Shown: positions 1 to 6,925, counted from the stretch's first letter. The stretch is DNA of 7,927 nucleotides from JACMME01 sp051005015 (GCA_051005015.1 JBPCJT010000160.1:1-7927), one strand, 5' to 3'. Made by a program: numbers and translations. Notes: generated by a model not told the origin, from the sequence alone.

Positions 1-1112
1 ATCCTGATTTCCGCCTGGCGCGCTTTGCCGAAGCGCCTGACGCCAGTTTTATCCCCGCGCCCTCGGACGGGGTTCTCCCCGAGAAGTTTTTCTCGACTAC
101 CAACCTTCCCACCTACGTTCGAATAAAGGGCGAATGGCGGATGCCGAAGGAGCCGCGGATGGATTCCGCGCTCGTCCTGGAACGGAACGGTGAACTGTGG
201 GTGCGCGAGGGACGGCGGGTGCGGAAAGGAGACGCTGTCGCCGTCGGCTACGCGGAAGATGGCTCGGAGGGGATCTTCGTCCACATGTCCGCGTTCCTGG
301 ACGAAACGGCGGAAGGGGAGTTCAAGTTCATGACGAGCGAGGTGTCGCGCGAGAAGCCGATCGACTATTCCATCATGGCGCGTTTGCTGATCGAGGAGCG
401 GGATCGCGGTGGATATCCCGTTTGGGTGGCAGGCCCCGCGCTGGTGCACTCGCGAGCGCGCTCGGACATGGAGTGGTTTGTCGCGAACGGATTCGTAGGC
501 GCGTTCCTGGCGGGCAATGCGGTAGCCGTGCATGACATTGAGGCCTCGATTTTTGGGACAACACTCGGCATGACGGGTTCCGGCGAGGCGAGGTCGGGCG
601 GACACGGGCTGCACATGCGGGCGATCAACAAGGTGCGTGCGGCGGGCTCCATCGACAGGGCGGTGGAGCAGGGGATCATTTCCGACGGAATCATGCACGC
701 CCTCGTAAAGCATTCTGTACCGTACGTTCTGTGCGGGTCCATTCGCGACGACGGGCCGCTTCCCGGCGTTTACACGGACGCGCTCGCGGGGCAGGATGCC
801 ATGAAACGACATACTACGCGGGCGACGATGGCGATTCTCATCGCTACGGCGCTCCATGCGATCGCGACCGGTAACATGCTTCCGGCATTCGTGACGGAAG
901 AAGACGGGTCGCTGCGCGAGCTGGCGACGATCTGTGTGGATTCGTCCGAGTTCGTGGTAAGCAAGCTCAAGGATCGCGGCACTCATCAGGCGTTCGGAGT
1001 AGTGACTAATGCGCAGGCTTTCATGCACATACTGAAGCTGTATGTGGAACGTGAGCTTGTAGCGCGGGGAATCCGCACGCCGGCGCCGGCTGCTCCGGCG
1101 GTCGCGCGATGA
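1..1112 (+). CDS. LOR/SDH-family ornithine cyclodeaminase (5'-partial)
   Basis: Probable NAD-dependent ornithine cyclodeaminase (ornithine to proline plus ammonia), cytosolic, of the archaeal/ArgZ-AgrE 'LOR/SDH bifunctional enzyme' family rather than the mu-crystallin-type OCD. The frame is open from base 3 with no stop, and the translation upstream of the first ATG (141) is family-like: PSDGVLPEKFFSTTNLPTYVR lies at about codons 20-40 of the visible part. The real start is therefore outside the window, and 141 is an internal Met. About 369 codons are visible; the family is usually a little over 400 aa. Further hallmarks are GNAVAVHDIEASIFGTTLG, the GSIRDDGPLPGVYTDA motif, the LHAIATGNMLPA motif, and a C-terminal CVDSSEFVVSKLKDRG-like segment. 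The stop overlaps the next start as ATGA (1109-1112), so translation is probably coupled. Family assignment is confident. The exact substrate is inferred, since saccharopine- or lysine-related roles were the older name for this domain. Confidence 0.88.
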   Translation, partial: PDFRLARFAEAPDASFIPAPSDGVLPEKFFSTTNLPTYVRIKGEWRMPKEPRMDSALVLERNGELWVREGRRVRKGDAVAVGYAEDGSEGIFVHMSAFLDETAEGEFKFMTSEVSREKPIDYSIMARLLIEERDRGGYPVWVAGPALVHSRARSDMEWFVANGFVGAFLAGNAVAVHDIEASIFGTTLGMTGSGEARSGGHGLHMRAINKVRAAGSIDRAVEQGIISDGIMHALVKHSVPYVLCGSIRDDGPLPGVYTDALAGQDAMKRHTTRATMAILIATALHAIATGNMLPAFVTEEDGSLRELATICVDSSEFVVSKLKDRGTHQAFGVVTNAQAFMHILKLYVERELVARGIRTPAPAAPAVAR

Positions 1113-1585
1113 ACGCCGCATGCGAGAGTGGACGAGAGCGCTTTCTTCGGGCGATCGCGGAGCTGGTACCGGCGGAGCGAGTGGCGGAGGTCCATATCTT
1201 CCCTCCGATGCTGCAGGGTGGGCAGGAGACGGGGGTAGCGGTGATCGCAGCGTACCCTCTCATCCTGGAAGCGGGGCCCCCCCCCGAATCACAAGATACC
1301 GACAATGTCCCCGCTCTCCATGACCAATCCGGTGAACCTGCAATCACCTCAACGCTCGACCGCCTCGTCGTCTACCGAGCCTGCTATCGCTGGACACGCA
1401 AGGGGCCCGACCGCGGCCGCTGGGAGATCGAGGTAACCGAGGAAGCCGACGCCCCACTTGGTGCAGTAGGCAATGTCGTCCGAGGGGTATATCGCCGAGC
1501 TGGTTCCGGAAGCGAGCCTGAGCGGCTGCCGGGCGACGCGTTTCGCGCCGTAGTGTCGGACGAGCCGTGGACGCCCGGGAGGTAA
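1109..1585 (+). CDS. conserved-looking hypothetical protein, 158 aa
   Basis: Function not recognised. A soluble protein without signal peptide, membrane segment or cysteine-rich motif. The N-terminal part (about residues 8-50) reads as a compact alpha/beta segment, with RERFLRAIAELVPAERVAEVHIFPP followed by a Gly-rich GGQETGVAVIA stretch. A low-complexity, probably disordered middle (about 54-80) includes a triple proline encoded by a run of nine C. The C-terminal half (about 86-130) is rich in charged and aromatic residues (YRACYRWTRKGPDRGRWEIEV), which looks like a beta-sheet segment. The ATG overlaps the upstream stop (ATGA) and no good Shine-Dalgarno is visible, so translation by coupling is likely. 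The stop TAA (1583-1585) shares a base with an ATG of the downstream fur-like gene. Its position between an amino-acid enzyme and a metalloregulator gives no clear function. It is judged real because of the tight overlaps at both ends and protein-like composition on both sides of the C-run. Confidence 0.75.
   Translation: MNAACESGRERFLRAIAELVPAERVAEVHIFPPMLQGGQETGVAVIAAYPLILEAGPPPESQDTDNVPALHDQSGEPAITSTLDRLVVYRACYRWTRKGPDRGRWEIEVTEEADAPLGAVGNVVRGVYRRAGSGSEPERLPGDAFRAVVSDEPWTPGR
1277..1285 (+). repeat. poly-C tract (C9) inside the hypothetical gene
   Basis: Nine consecutive C follow directly after GGGG (1273-1276), giving a G4C9 block that encodes Gly-Pro-Pro-Pro in the 158-aa protein. Protein-like sequence continues in the same frame on both sides. 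It is the longest C or G homopolymer noticed in the window. Confidence 0.9.
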
Positions 1586-2022
1586 TGGAGGCGTTCCGCG
1601 CCTTTCTCCGCGACCACAACCTTCCGGTCACGGCGCAGCGGCAAGCCATTGCCGAAGTCGTTCTGGAAAGCGAGAGGCATCTCTCAGCGGATGATGTCGA
1701 ACGAGAGCTGGCCGTGCGCGGCGTGATGGTGGGCACGGCAACTGTTTATCGCACGCTCGAGGTGCTCGTGCGGAGCGGACTCGTGGTCGAGCGCGATTTC
1801 GGTGAGGGGTTCAAGCGCTACGAGCCCGCGCGTGACGAGCCCCAACACGAACACCTGCTATGTACCGTGTGCGGCAATGTGACGGAATTTAGCGACGAGC
1901 GGCTGGATCGCATGACGACGCTAGTCGCGGAAACGCACGGGTACGCGCGCCAGAGGCACAGGCTGGTGATCTTTGGGGTGTGCCCGGATTGCCAGAGGGG
2001 AGTAAGGACCAAGGCCAGGTAG
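1585..2022 (+). CDS. Fur-family transcriptional regulator (Fur/Zur/PerR)
   Basis: Metal- or peroxide-sensing repressor of the ferric uptake regulator superfamily, binding DNA as a cytosolic dimer. The ATG at 1585 gives 145 aa starting MEAFRAFL, typical for the family; a GTG at 1567 would add six residues. The ATG forms TAATG with the previous stop and has GGGAGG at 1577-1582, though spaced only 2 nt. Numbered from the ATG, the winged helix covers about 10-80 (VTAQRQAI, HLSADDVERELAVRG, GTATVYRTLEVLVRSGLV). The metal-binding region follows: QHEHLLC at 87-93, with CTVC (93-96) and CPDC (133-136) as the Cys4 structural zinc site. H32, H88, H90, E101 and H125 are candidate regulatory ligands. Which metal or peroxide it senses cannot be told from sequence. 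No Fur box was recognised nearby. The last codons run into degenerate heptamer repeat sequence (2006-2019). Coupling to a cyclodeaminase gene is unusual for Fur. Confidence 0.92.
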   Translation: MEAFRAFLRDHNLPVTAQRQAIAEVVLESERHLSADDVERELAVRGVMVGTATVYRTLEVLVRSGLVVERDFGEGFKRYEPARDEPQHEHLLCTVCGNVTEFSDERLDRMTTLVAETHGYARQRHRLVIFGVCPDCQRGVRTKAR

Positions 2023-2063
2023 GCACACGCCCAGCTGTTCTTCAGTCCTCAGTCCCCAGTCCG
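2006..2063. repeat. degenerate heptamer repeat composite at the fur / phosphodiesterase convergence
   Basis: On the + strand a GGACCAA unit (2006-2012) followed by degenerate GGCCAGG (2013-2019) lies in the last codons of fur. After about 23 bp come three perfectly phased units, CAGTCCT (2043-2049), CAGTCCC (2050-2056) and CAGTCCG (2057-2063). The second array contains the stop codon and last six codons of the phosphodiesterase gene on the other strand. The order (GGACCAG type, then CAGTCCY type) and orientation match the repeat at 3913-3961. No stem-loop terminator with a T-run is visible between the two converging stops. Confidence 0.75.
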
Positions 2064-3799
2064 ATATCGCCTCCACCCGTCCTCGCGTACCTGGTCATTA
2101 CCACGCGATGGATGTCCCGCGCGTTCTCGAGTTTTGCGTTCGCCAATTCCAGCTCCGGTGGACTGATGATGAAGGGATACGTCTGATCACCACCAGCTGA
2201 CCCGTGCGCCCCCACCTGATCGTCAAACGAGATGATGTCATAACCGTCGTAGGCGCCAAACAAAACCAGATCCCCCGCATTGGGCTGCGACACCAGCTCG
2301 CGAATCGCGCTCACCACGTAGCTCTCCGTTCCATATAAAGCGAGCGGATTTTCACCCGAGAGCACATCTACCTTCTCGCCAACGATCAGTGCGCGTCCTG
2401 AGCGGCTTTCCAGGTGAACACCGCTCTTGATCCGCGTCGCAACGAGTCCGATACCTGGATGCACGATCAGCGACGAGTATAACCGCGCCCGGCGCGTATC
2501 GCGGGCAATCTCGATGAGGTCGAGCTGGCCTGGTGCGTCGGCGAAATATACCAGTGCCAGACAGGAGCTGTACGTGACAACGACGTTGTGCCGATTGCTG
2601 ACGTGATACTTCTCGGGGAAAATGATTTCGCGCAGTCCGTATTTGCTGCGAATCCAGCTGAGCAGACGCTTGGATCGCCGGGGACGATGAGGCGATTCGC
2701 TATCAACGCTGCTTCCGCCCGCGCCGGATGCTTGTGCCACGGTCTCTACTATCTGCGCCCCGATGTCGGCATACTCGCTGTCCTCCGCGAAGCTCGCGTG
2801 AAGCGTGAGCGGATGCCCGGTACCCGCGCTTTGGACGCCATCGTCCAGCATGTGTCTCACAGTCAGACCGAGCGTTTCGCCAAACCGCACCCGATAGCTC
2901 ACAGCGGGCGTCATGCCGTGATCGGATAAAATCACGAGGTCATAGGGCCGCGAGCTGGTCGCGCGGATCATTCGCCAGATCTCGGCAATTCGGGCATCGG
3001 TGCGCTTAAGGTCGATGAGGGATTGTTTGCTCGAGGGTCCGAAATGATGCGCCAGCTCATCGTACTGCATGAACGTGCTGTAGATGACCGGCACCCCCAG
3101 GTAGATATCCAGCAAAATTGCCATCGTCTGCAACTCGCGCACGATCACGTTGCAGAAGATTCGAAGAAAAGGAAAAATGCCTTCGGCATGTGTGACTCGG
3201 CCCGCAATTTCGCCTGCTGTGCGCTCCCACTCCTCGCGCAGCCATTCACCCACGGACTGCACTACCATGCGGAGATTGCGAATGGGATGCAGGAGAATAA
3301 GCAGCGCCATCCTCGTTCCGCCGAGCCGCTGGTAGACTGATGTCTTCTGTCGGGTGGCGATCGTGAAGGCGACCGTCTGCGCATCACCGTCGAGGAGATT
3401 CACGTAACTCGATCCGCCAGCCAAAGCGCCCGGCGCCGTGATGCGATCGCGGATATACTGCACGCCGTGGGGCGCATTGCACGTGATCACCTTACGTGCG
3501 TCCTTGTCGTAAAAACGAAATGCCGGAATTCCGCCGTTCTCACCGTGGAAGATGCCGGCCTGGCAGTATGGCGTCGCCGATGGGAGGCCGCAGAACCAGC
3601 GGCGAATCCCGTAGCCCTCATCTTTTAGCAAACGGGAAACCGTAGGGCAGTAGCCGAGTTTGAGCGCGCGTCTGAGATCGGAATATGCGAGGGCGTCGAT
3701 CTGAAGGACAATCAGACCACGCCGGTTGTCGCGCGCTCTGCGCTCACGTCTGAAGGGCCAGTACTTTATTGAATAGTACCAGCGGAGCAGTGGGCCCAT
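2042..3799 (-). CDS. alkaline phosphatase superfamily protein (type I phosphodiesterase-like)
   Basis: Likely metal-dependent phosphodiesterase or phosphatase of the alkaline phosphatase / nucleotide pyrophosphatase superfamily; substrate unknown. Starting at the ATG at 3799 (585 aa), the core motifs appear in the expected order: LIVLQIDALAY with D35 as first metal ligand; LPSATPYCQAG with T76 as probable nucleophile; NGGIPAFRFYDK (89-99); YDELAHHFGP with D247 and H251/H252; LVILSDHGM with D293/H294. A later His (H329 in GTGHPL or H404 in SNRHNVVV) could be the last ligand. No signal peptide or clear transmembrane helix is seen, only short hydrophobic stretches. The frame stays open to a TTG or ATG-like codon at 4003, but that 68-residue extension is Arg-rich, overlaps the receiver gene by 50 bp, and is partly translated heptamer repeat (SPWSLGHGSWSLVL). 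It is therefore probably not coding. GTG at 3868 or 3826 are alternatives; none has a strong Shine-Dalgarno. The C-terminus (LGTED) is also repeat-encoded. Confidence 0.85.
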   Translation of the reverse strand: MGPLLRWYYSIKYWPFRRERRARDNRRGLIVLQIDALAYSDLRRALKLGYCPTVSRLLKDEGYGIRRWFCGLPSATPYCQAGIFHGENGGIPAFRFYDKDARKVITCNAPHGVQYIRDRITAPGALAGGSSYVNLLDGDAQTVAFTIATRQKTSVYQRLGGTRMALLILLHPIRNLRMVVQSVGEWLREEWERTAGEIAGRVTHAEGIFPFLRIFCNVIVRELQTMAILLDIYLGVPVIYSTFMQYDELAHHFGPSSKQSLIDLKRTDARIAEIWRMIRATSSRPYDLVILSDHGMTPAVSYRVRFGETLGLTVRHMLDDGVQSAGTGHPLTLHASFAEDSEYADIGAQIVETVAQASGAGGSSVDSESPHRPRRSKRLLSWIRSKYGLREIIFPEKYHVSNRHNVVVTYSSCLALVYFADAPGQLDLIEIARDTRRARLYSSLIVHPGIGLVATRIKSGVHLESRSGRALIVGEKVDVLSGENPLALYGTESYVVSAIRELVSQPNAGDLVLFGAYDGYDIISFDDQVGAHGSAGGDQTYPFIISPPELELANAKLENARDIHRVVMTRYARTGGGDIGLGTED

Positions 3800-3912
3800 T
3801 CGCTCGCGCCGCCGCCGCTCCCCCACGGGTGCCTGAATAGAAGAAACGGCCGCACTCGGCGCGCTCACGACCTTTACCGCTGGAGTGCTCAGCTTTCTCT
3901 CCCCTGTGTAGA

Positions 3913-3961
3913 GGACCAGGGACCAGGAACCATGGCCCAGGGACCAGGGACTCTCAGTCCT
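3913..3961. repeat. tandem heptamer array (GGACCAG)n followed by CAGTCCT
   Basis: Six phased 7-bp units occupy 3913-3954 on the + strand: GGACCAG, GGACCAG, GAACCAT, GGCCCAG, GGACCAG, GGACTCT. They are followed by CAGTCCT (3955-3961). The last units hold the TGA stop and final codons of the receiver gene on the - strand. The junction GGACT-CTC-AGTCC (3948-3960) forms a 5-bp inverted repeat with a 3-nt loop. The rest of the receiver/phosphodiesterase gap (3800-3912) shows no further repeat and no recognisable promoter. Confidence 0.85.
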
Positions 3962-4322
3962 CCTCCAGCCACGCCGCAACCTGTGCCGGCAGCGCCATTG
4001 CATTCATCGGCTTGACCAGTATATCTCTGCATCCCAGACGCTTGCACCGCGCGACGACGTATGGCTCGTCGCGCCCGGTTACGGCGACGGTCACACGAGG
4101 CGCTAGTCCATCCGCCGAGAGTGTCTCGAGTATCGAGAGCCCGTCGCCGTCCGGCAAAGTAAGGTCGAGCAGCATTACATCCGGCCGCTCGCGCCTAGCG
4201 GCATCCAGCGCATCTCGCACGCTGCCGGCATCGCTCACGCGATGACCTGCATCTTCCAGTAGAATGCGCAGTGCGCTCACGATAAGCGCGCTGTCCTCCA
4301 CGATCAGAATGTGCGCGCCCAA
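3954..4322 (-). CDS. single-domain response regulator (REC only)
   Basis: Stand-alone CheY-like receiver, 122 aa, accepting phosphate from a histidine kinase, very likely the one encoded directly upstream. Conserved residues are E9/D10 in ILIVEDS, the phospho-acceptor D53 in MLLDLTLPDGDG, T82 in VAVTGRDEP, and K104 in ILVKPMNA. No output domain follows, so it must act through protein contact or phosphorelay. The start is TTG at 4322: the upstream kinase stop is in the same frame two codons earlier (4326-4328), and no ATG or GTG lies before the ILIVED strand, so TTG is the only start that preserves the fold. The gap to the kinase stop is 3 bp with little Shine-Dalgarno, which suggests reinitiation. 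The stop lies in the heptamer repeat array. Residue 81-82 region (AVTGRDEP) is usual for hybrid-type receivers. Confidence 0.92.
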   Translation of the reverse strand: MGAHILIVEDSALIVSALRILLEDAGHRVSDAGSVRDALDAARRERPDVMLLDLTLPDGDGLSILETLSADGLAPRVTVAVTGRDEPYVVARCKRLGCRDILVKPMNAMALPAQVAAWLEED

Positions 4323-4325
4323 CCG

Positions 4326-5138
4326 TCAGCAGGCGCGAACGGGTACGGTGAAGTAGAAGCGGCTTCCCACCCCTGGAGCGCTCTCGACCCAGATCCGTCC
4401 CTCGTGCAACTCCACGAACTTGCGGGCGATAGCCAGTCCCAGTCCGGTGCCGTGGTGATGCCGCGAGGCAGACGCGTCTACTTGCGCAAACTCCCTGAAG
4501 ACTAGCTCATGATGCTCCGGTGCGATCCCAATGCCGGTGTCTCCCACCTCGATGAGCACGGCGGCACCCACTTCGATCGCCGTGGCGTGGGAGGCGGCAA
4601 CCCACACTCGTCCGCCCGGCTCGGTAAAGTCGATCGCGTTGCCCAGCAGGTTACTCAGTACGTGTGTGATCTTTTCGCGGTCGGCAAGCACTAGCGGCAA
4701 GTCTCCCTCCACGTCCACACCAATTTCCAGCCCCTTTTTCCCAGCGAGCGGCTCCACCTGGTTCGCTACCTGCTCGATCACCGGTCCAATCGCGAACTCG
4801 GTTGGAGTTATTGAAAGCTGGTCAGCGGCCCCGCGTGCGTACGTGAGGATCTCTCCCACCATACCGATAAGCTGCCGCCCCCCGCTGATGATCCCGGAGA
4901 TGCTCTCAAGCTGTTTTGGCGTCAGCTCTCCAAGGATGCCGTCGCGAAGGATCTCAGCGTGAGTGACGATGGCGGTAAGCGGAGTTCGCAGGTCGTGAGT
5001 GACGTTGGAGAGAAACTGCGTCTTCAGCGCATCCCGGTTGCGAAGCTCGCTCATCGTTCGGGTCTGCTCGTTGACGCGCTCCTCGAGCGCGGCGAGCCGC
5101 TCATCGACAGACTGATAGCCAGCCAGGATGCGTGTCAT
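4326..5138 (-). CDS. soluble histidine kinase lacking a sensor domain
   Basis: Two-component sensor kinase core, 270 aa. A short coiled-coil-like lead (about 10-40, ERLAALEERVNEQ) enters the HisKA dimerisation domain with phospho-acceptor H48 in FLSNVTHDLRTPLTA. The HATPase_c domain follows: N-box SNLLGNAIDFT (N163, N167), G1 box EVGDTGIGIAP (D200), an F-box-like VFREFAQVD, and G2 box HHHGTGLGLAIA (about 227-237). It autophosphorylates and should phosphorylate the adjacent receiver. There is no transmembrane segment, PAS, GAF or HAMP domain, so it is cytosolic and has no obvious input domain. The ATG overlaps the ABC transporter stop as ATGA (5135-5138), implying coupled translation and hinting that input comes from the transporter or another partner. 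The start is supported by this overlap; a longer form would run into the transporter gene. Confidence 0.93.
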   Translation of the reverse strand: MTRILAGYQSVDERLAALEERVNEQTRTMSELRNRDALKTQFLSNVTHDLRTPLTAIVTHAEILRDGILGELTPKQLESISGIISGGRQLIGMVGEILTYARGAADQLSITPTEFAIGPVIEQVANQVEPLAGKKGLEIGVDVEGDLPLVLADREKITHVLSNLLGNAIDFTEPGGRVWVAASHATAIEVGAAVLIEVGDTGIGIAPEHHELVFREFAQVDASASRHHHGTGLGLAIARKFVELHEGRIWVESAPGVGSRFYFTVPVRAC

Positions 5139-6925
5139 GTCGATATTCTAGCCGCCATATGATCCCTTGCCAATGGATCGTCCTCCTCTATCTCGTCCAC
5201 GAGTTGCTGCCGGCTGAGCAGCGACCAGTAACGGCCACCGGCTGCGACGAGTTCCTCGTGCCGTCCCTGTTCAACTACTCGCCCTTCCTCCAGTACGATT
5301 ATCCAGTCTGAGCCGCGAATGGCGCTGCCCCGGTGCGACGCGATCACGGCCGACCGCTCCCCGAGTACGTCATCGAGCGCGCGGATTATCTCCGCCTCGG
5401 TATGCGAATCCACCGCGGAAAGCGCGTCGTCGAAAAGTACGATCAAGGGCCGCCGAGCAAGGGCTCGCGCGAGCGCCACGCGCTGTTTCTGGCCGCCAGA
5501 CAGGTTTATTCCCCGTTCGCCGAGCAAGGTGTCATACCCGCCGGGAAACCCGGCGATGGTCTGCTCGAGCTGAGCTACCTTCGCCGCCCAGGTTGCGTCT
5601 CCTGGCGAGCCGTAAGCGAGATTCTCCCCGACGGTGTCGCTGAAGAGAAAGCTTTCCTGCGGTACATAGCCGATTCCCGAGCGCAGGGATGCGAGCGATA
5701 TCTCGGTTATGGGGATTCCATCGATTAGAATGGTGCCCTCCTGTGGATCGTACATGCGGGGGATGAGATCAATGAGAGCACTCTTGCCGCTTCCCGTCCC
5801 GCCAGCAACTCCGAGAGTCGCGCCAGCGGGGAGGTGAAAGGACACGTTTCGCAGAACCCAGCGTGGCTCCGCATCACCGGTCACAGGATAATGAAAGCCC
5901 ACATCGCGGAACTCTATCGAGCGTCCGGAAACGCCAGTCGGCAGCGTCTGTGGGTGGGTGGGATTTCGGAGCGTGGAGCGCGCTGCGAATATCTGGTTGA
6001 GTCGCGCCATCGACGCCGCAGCTCGCTGAAACAGGTTTATGACCCACCCAAGTGCGATCATCGGCCAGGTGAGCATGGCGAGATACAGCCCAAACGCTAC
6101 AAGTGAGCCGACGCTCATAACACCGCGGACAACCTGATCACCTCCTACGCCCAGCACGATCGCCGCTGCCAGCCCGGCAAGCAATGCGAAGGCGGGATTC
6201 ATCACCCCCCACATTTTGACGAGCTGCATGTTCCGCCGAACGTATTCGTCATTCAGCGTTTCGAAACGTGTGATTTCAGGCCCTTCCTGGCGATAGGCCC
6301 GCACGATTCGCACGCCTGCGATGTTCTCCTGGGCCCGCGTCGTGATGGTAGAGAAATGCTCCTGCACCGCTTCGAAGCGATCATGCAGCGCCTTGCCAAG
6401 CCGAACCATCATGACCGGCAGGAGTACTAATGGAAGGAGGGCGAGCAGTGTTAGCCGAATACTGATCCCGAGCATGAAGACGAGAGCGAAAATGCCTCCG
6501 GCTATCGTGTTCACGAAGTACATGATCGCCGGGCCGGCAGCCATGCGTACCGCGCCGAGATCGTTTGTCATGCGTGCCATGATGTCACCGGTACGCATGT
6601 GTGCAAAATACGCCTGGTCGAGCGTCTCAAGGTGAGTGAAGAGATCGTTGCGGAGGTCGTACTCGATCTGGCGGCTGAGGCCATTGAGTATCTGGCGCAT
6701 GCCATATCGCGCGAGGCCACTTGCGAACGCTACAAGCACCATCGCGCCGGCTATCGTCCAGATTCGTAATGCCGGGAGACCGCTCGTAATTCCATCGATC
6801 GCGCTACGGAGCAGCCAGGGAACCACTGCTTGGAATGCCGAAGAAATGATGACGGAAAGCAAGCCCAGCGCCAGGGCCCACCTATAGGGCCGAAAATAGG
6901 GCAAAAGGGTGCGCAGAGCCTTCAT
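5135..6925 (-). CDS. ABC exporter half-transporter, MdlB/MsbA/YheI-like (TMD-NBD fusion)
   Basis: Inner-membrane ABC exporter subunit, about 596 aa, normal for a half-transporter that works as a dimer; substrate unknown (drug, lipid or peptide). Using numbering from the GTG at 6934, six hydrophobic helices lie at about 17-39, 57-75, 133-157, 160-180, 244-266 and 275-300. The segment TGDIMARMTNDLGAVRMAAG (115-134) is typical of this exporter group. In the nucleotide-binding domain are A-loop Y349, Walker A GGTGSGKS (378-385), Q-loop Q426, signature LSGGQ (478-482), Walker B LIVLFD ending at D502, and H-loop H534 in ASHR. The residue after Walker B is D503 where most ABC ATPases have catalytic Glu. 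The ATG at 6925 (MKALRTLLPYFRPYRW) is preferred, with AAAGGA 10 nt upstream; GTG at 6934 with GAGGG 8 nt upstream is nearly as good. It heads the operon with the kinase and receiver. A partner subunit gene is not in the window. Confidence 0.93.
   Translation of the reverse strand: MKALRTLLPYFRPYRWALALGLLSVIISSAFQAVVPWLLRSAIDGITSGLPALRIWTIAGAMVLVAFASGLARYGMRQILNGLSRQIEYDLRNDLFTHLETLDQAYFAHMRTGDIMARMTNDLGAVRMAAGPAIMYFVNTIAGGIFALVFMLGISIRLTLLALLPLVLLPVMMVRLGKALHDRFEAVQEHFSTITTRAQENIAGVRIVRAYRQEGPEITRFETLNDEYVRRNMQLVKMWGVMNPAFALLAGLAAAIVLGVGGDQVVRGVMSVGSLVAFGLYLAMLTWPMIALGWVINLFQRAAASMARLNQIFAARSTLRNPTHPQTLPTGVSGRSIEFRDVGFHYPVTGDAEPRWVLRNVSFHLPAGATLGVAGGTGSGKSALIDLIPRMYDPQEGTILIDGIPITEISLASLRSGIGYVPQESFLFSDTVGENLAYGSPGDATWAAKVAQLEQTIAGFPGGYDTLLGERGINLSGGQKQRVALARALARRPLIVLFDDALSAVDSHTEAEIIRALDDVLGERSAVIASHRGSAIRGSDWIIVLEEGRVVEQGRHEELVAAGGRYWSLLSRQQLVDEIEEDDPLARDHMAARIST

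Noticed and set aside
141..143. ATG as the start of the cyclodeaminase
   Set aside because: Family-conserved sequence continues upstream in frame to the window edge, so this Met is internal.
2023..2041. Bidirectional terminator between the converging fur and phosphodiesterase genes
   Set aside because: Only 19 bp separate the stops and no inverted repeat or T-run is visible.
3948..3960. GGACT-CTC-AGTCC hairpin as an intrinsic terminator of the receiver gene
   Set aside because: The stem is only 5 bp, overlaps the stop codon and has no following U-run; it is more simply explained as the junction of the two repeat types.
4434..4447. CAGTCCCAGTCCGG, resembling two CAGTCCY heptamer units
   Set aside because: It lies in the kinase G2 box and simply encodes the conserved GTGLGLA residues; the two units overlap out of 7-bp phase by the sharing of codons, so it is coincidence.
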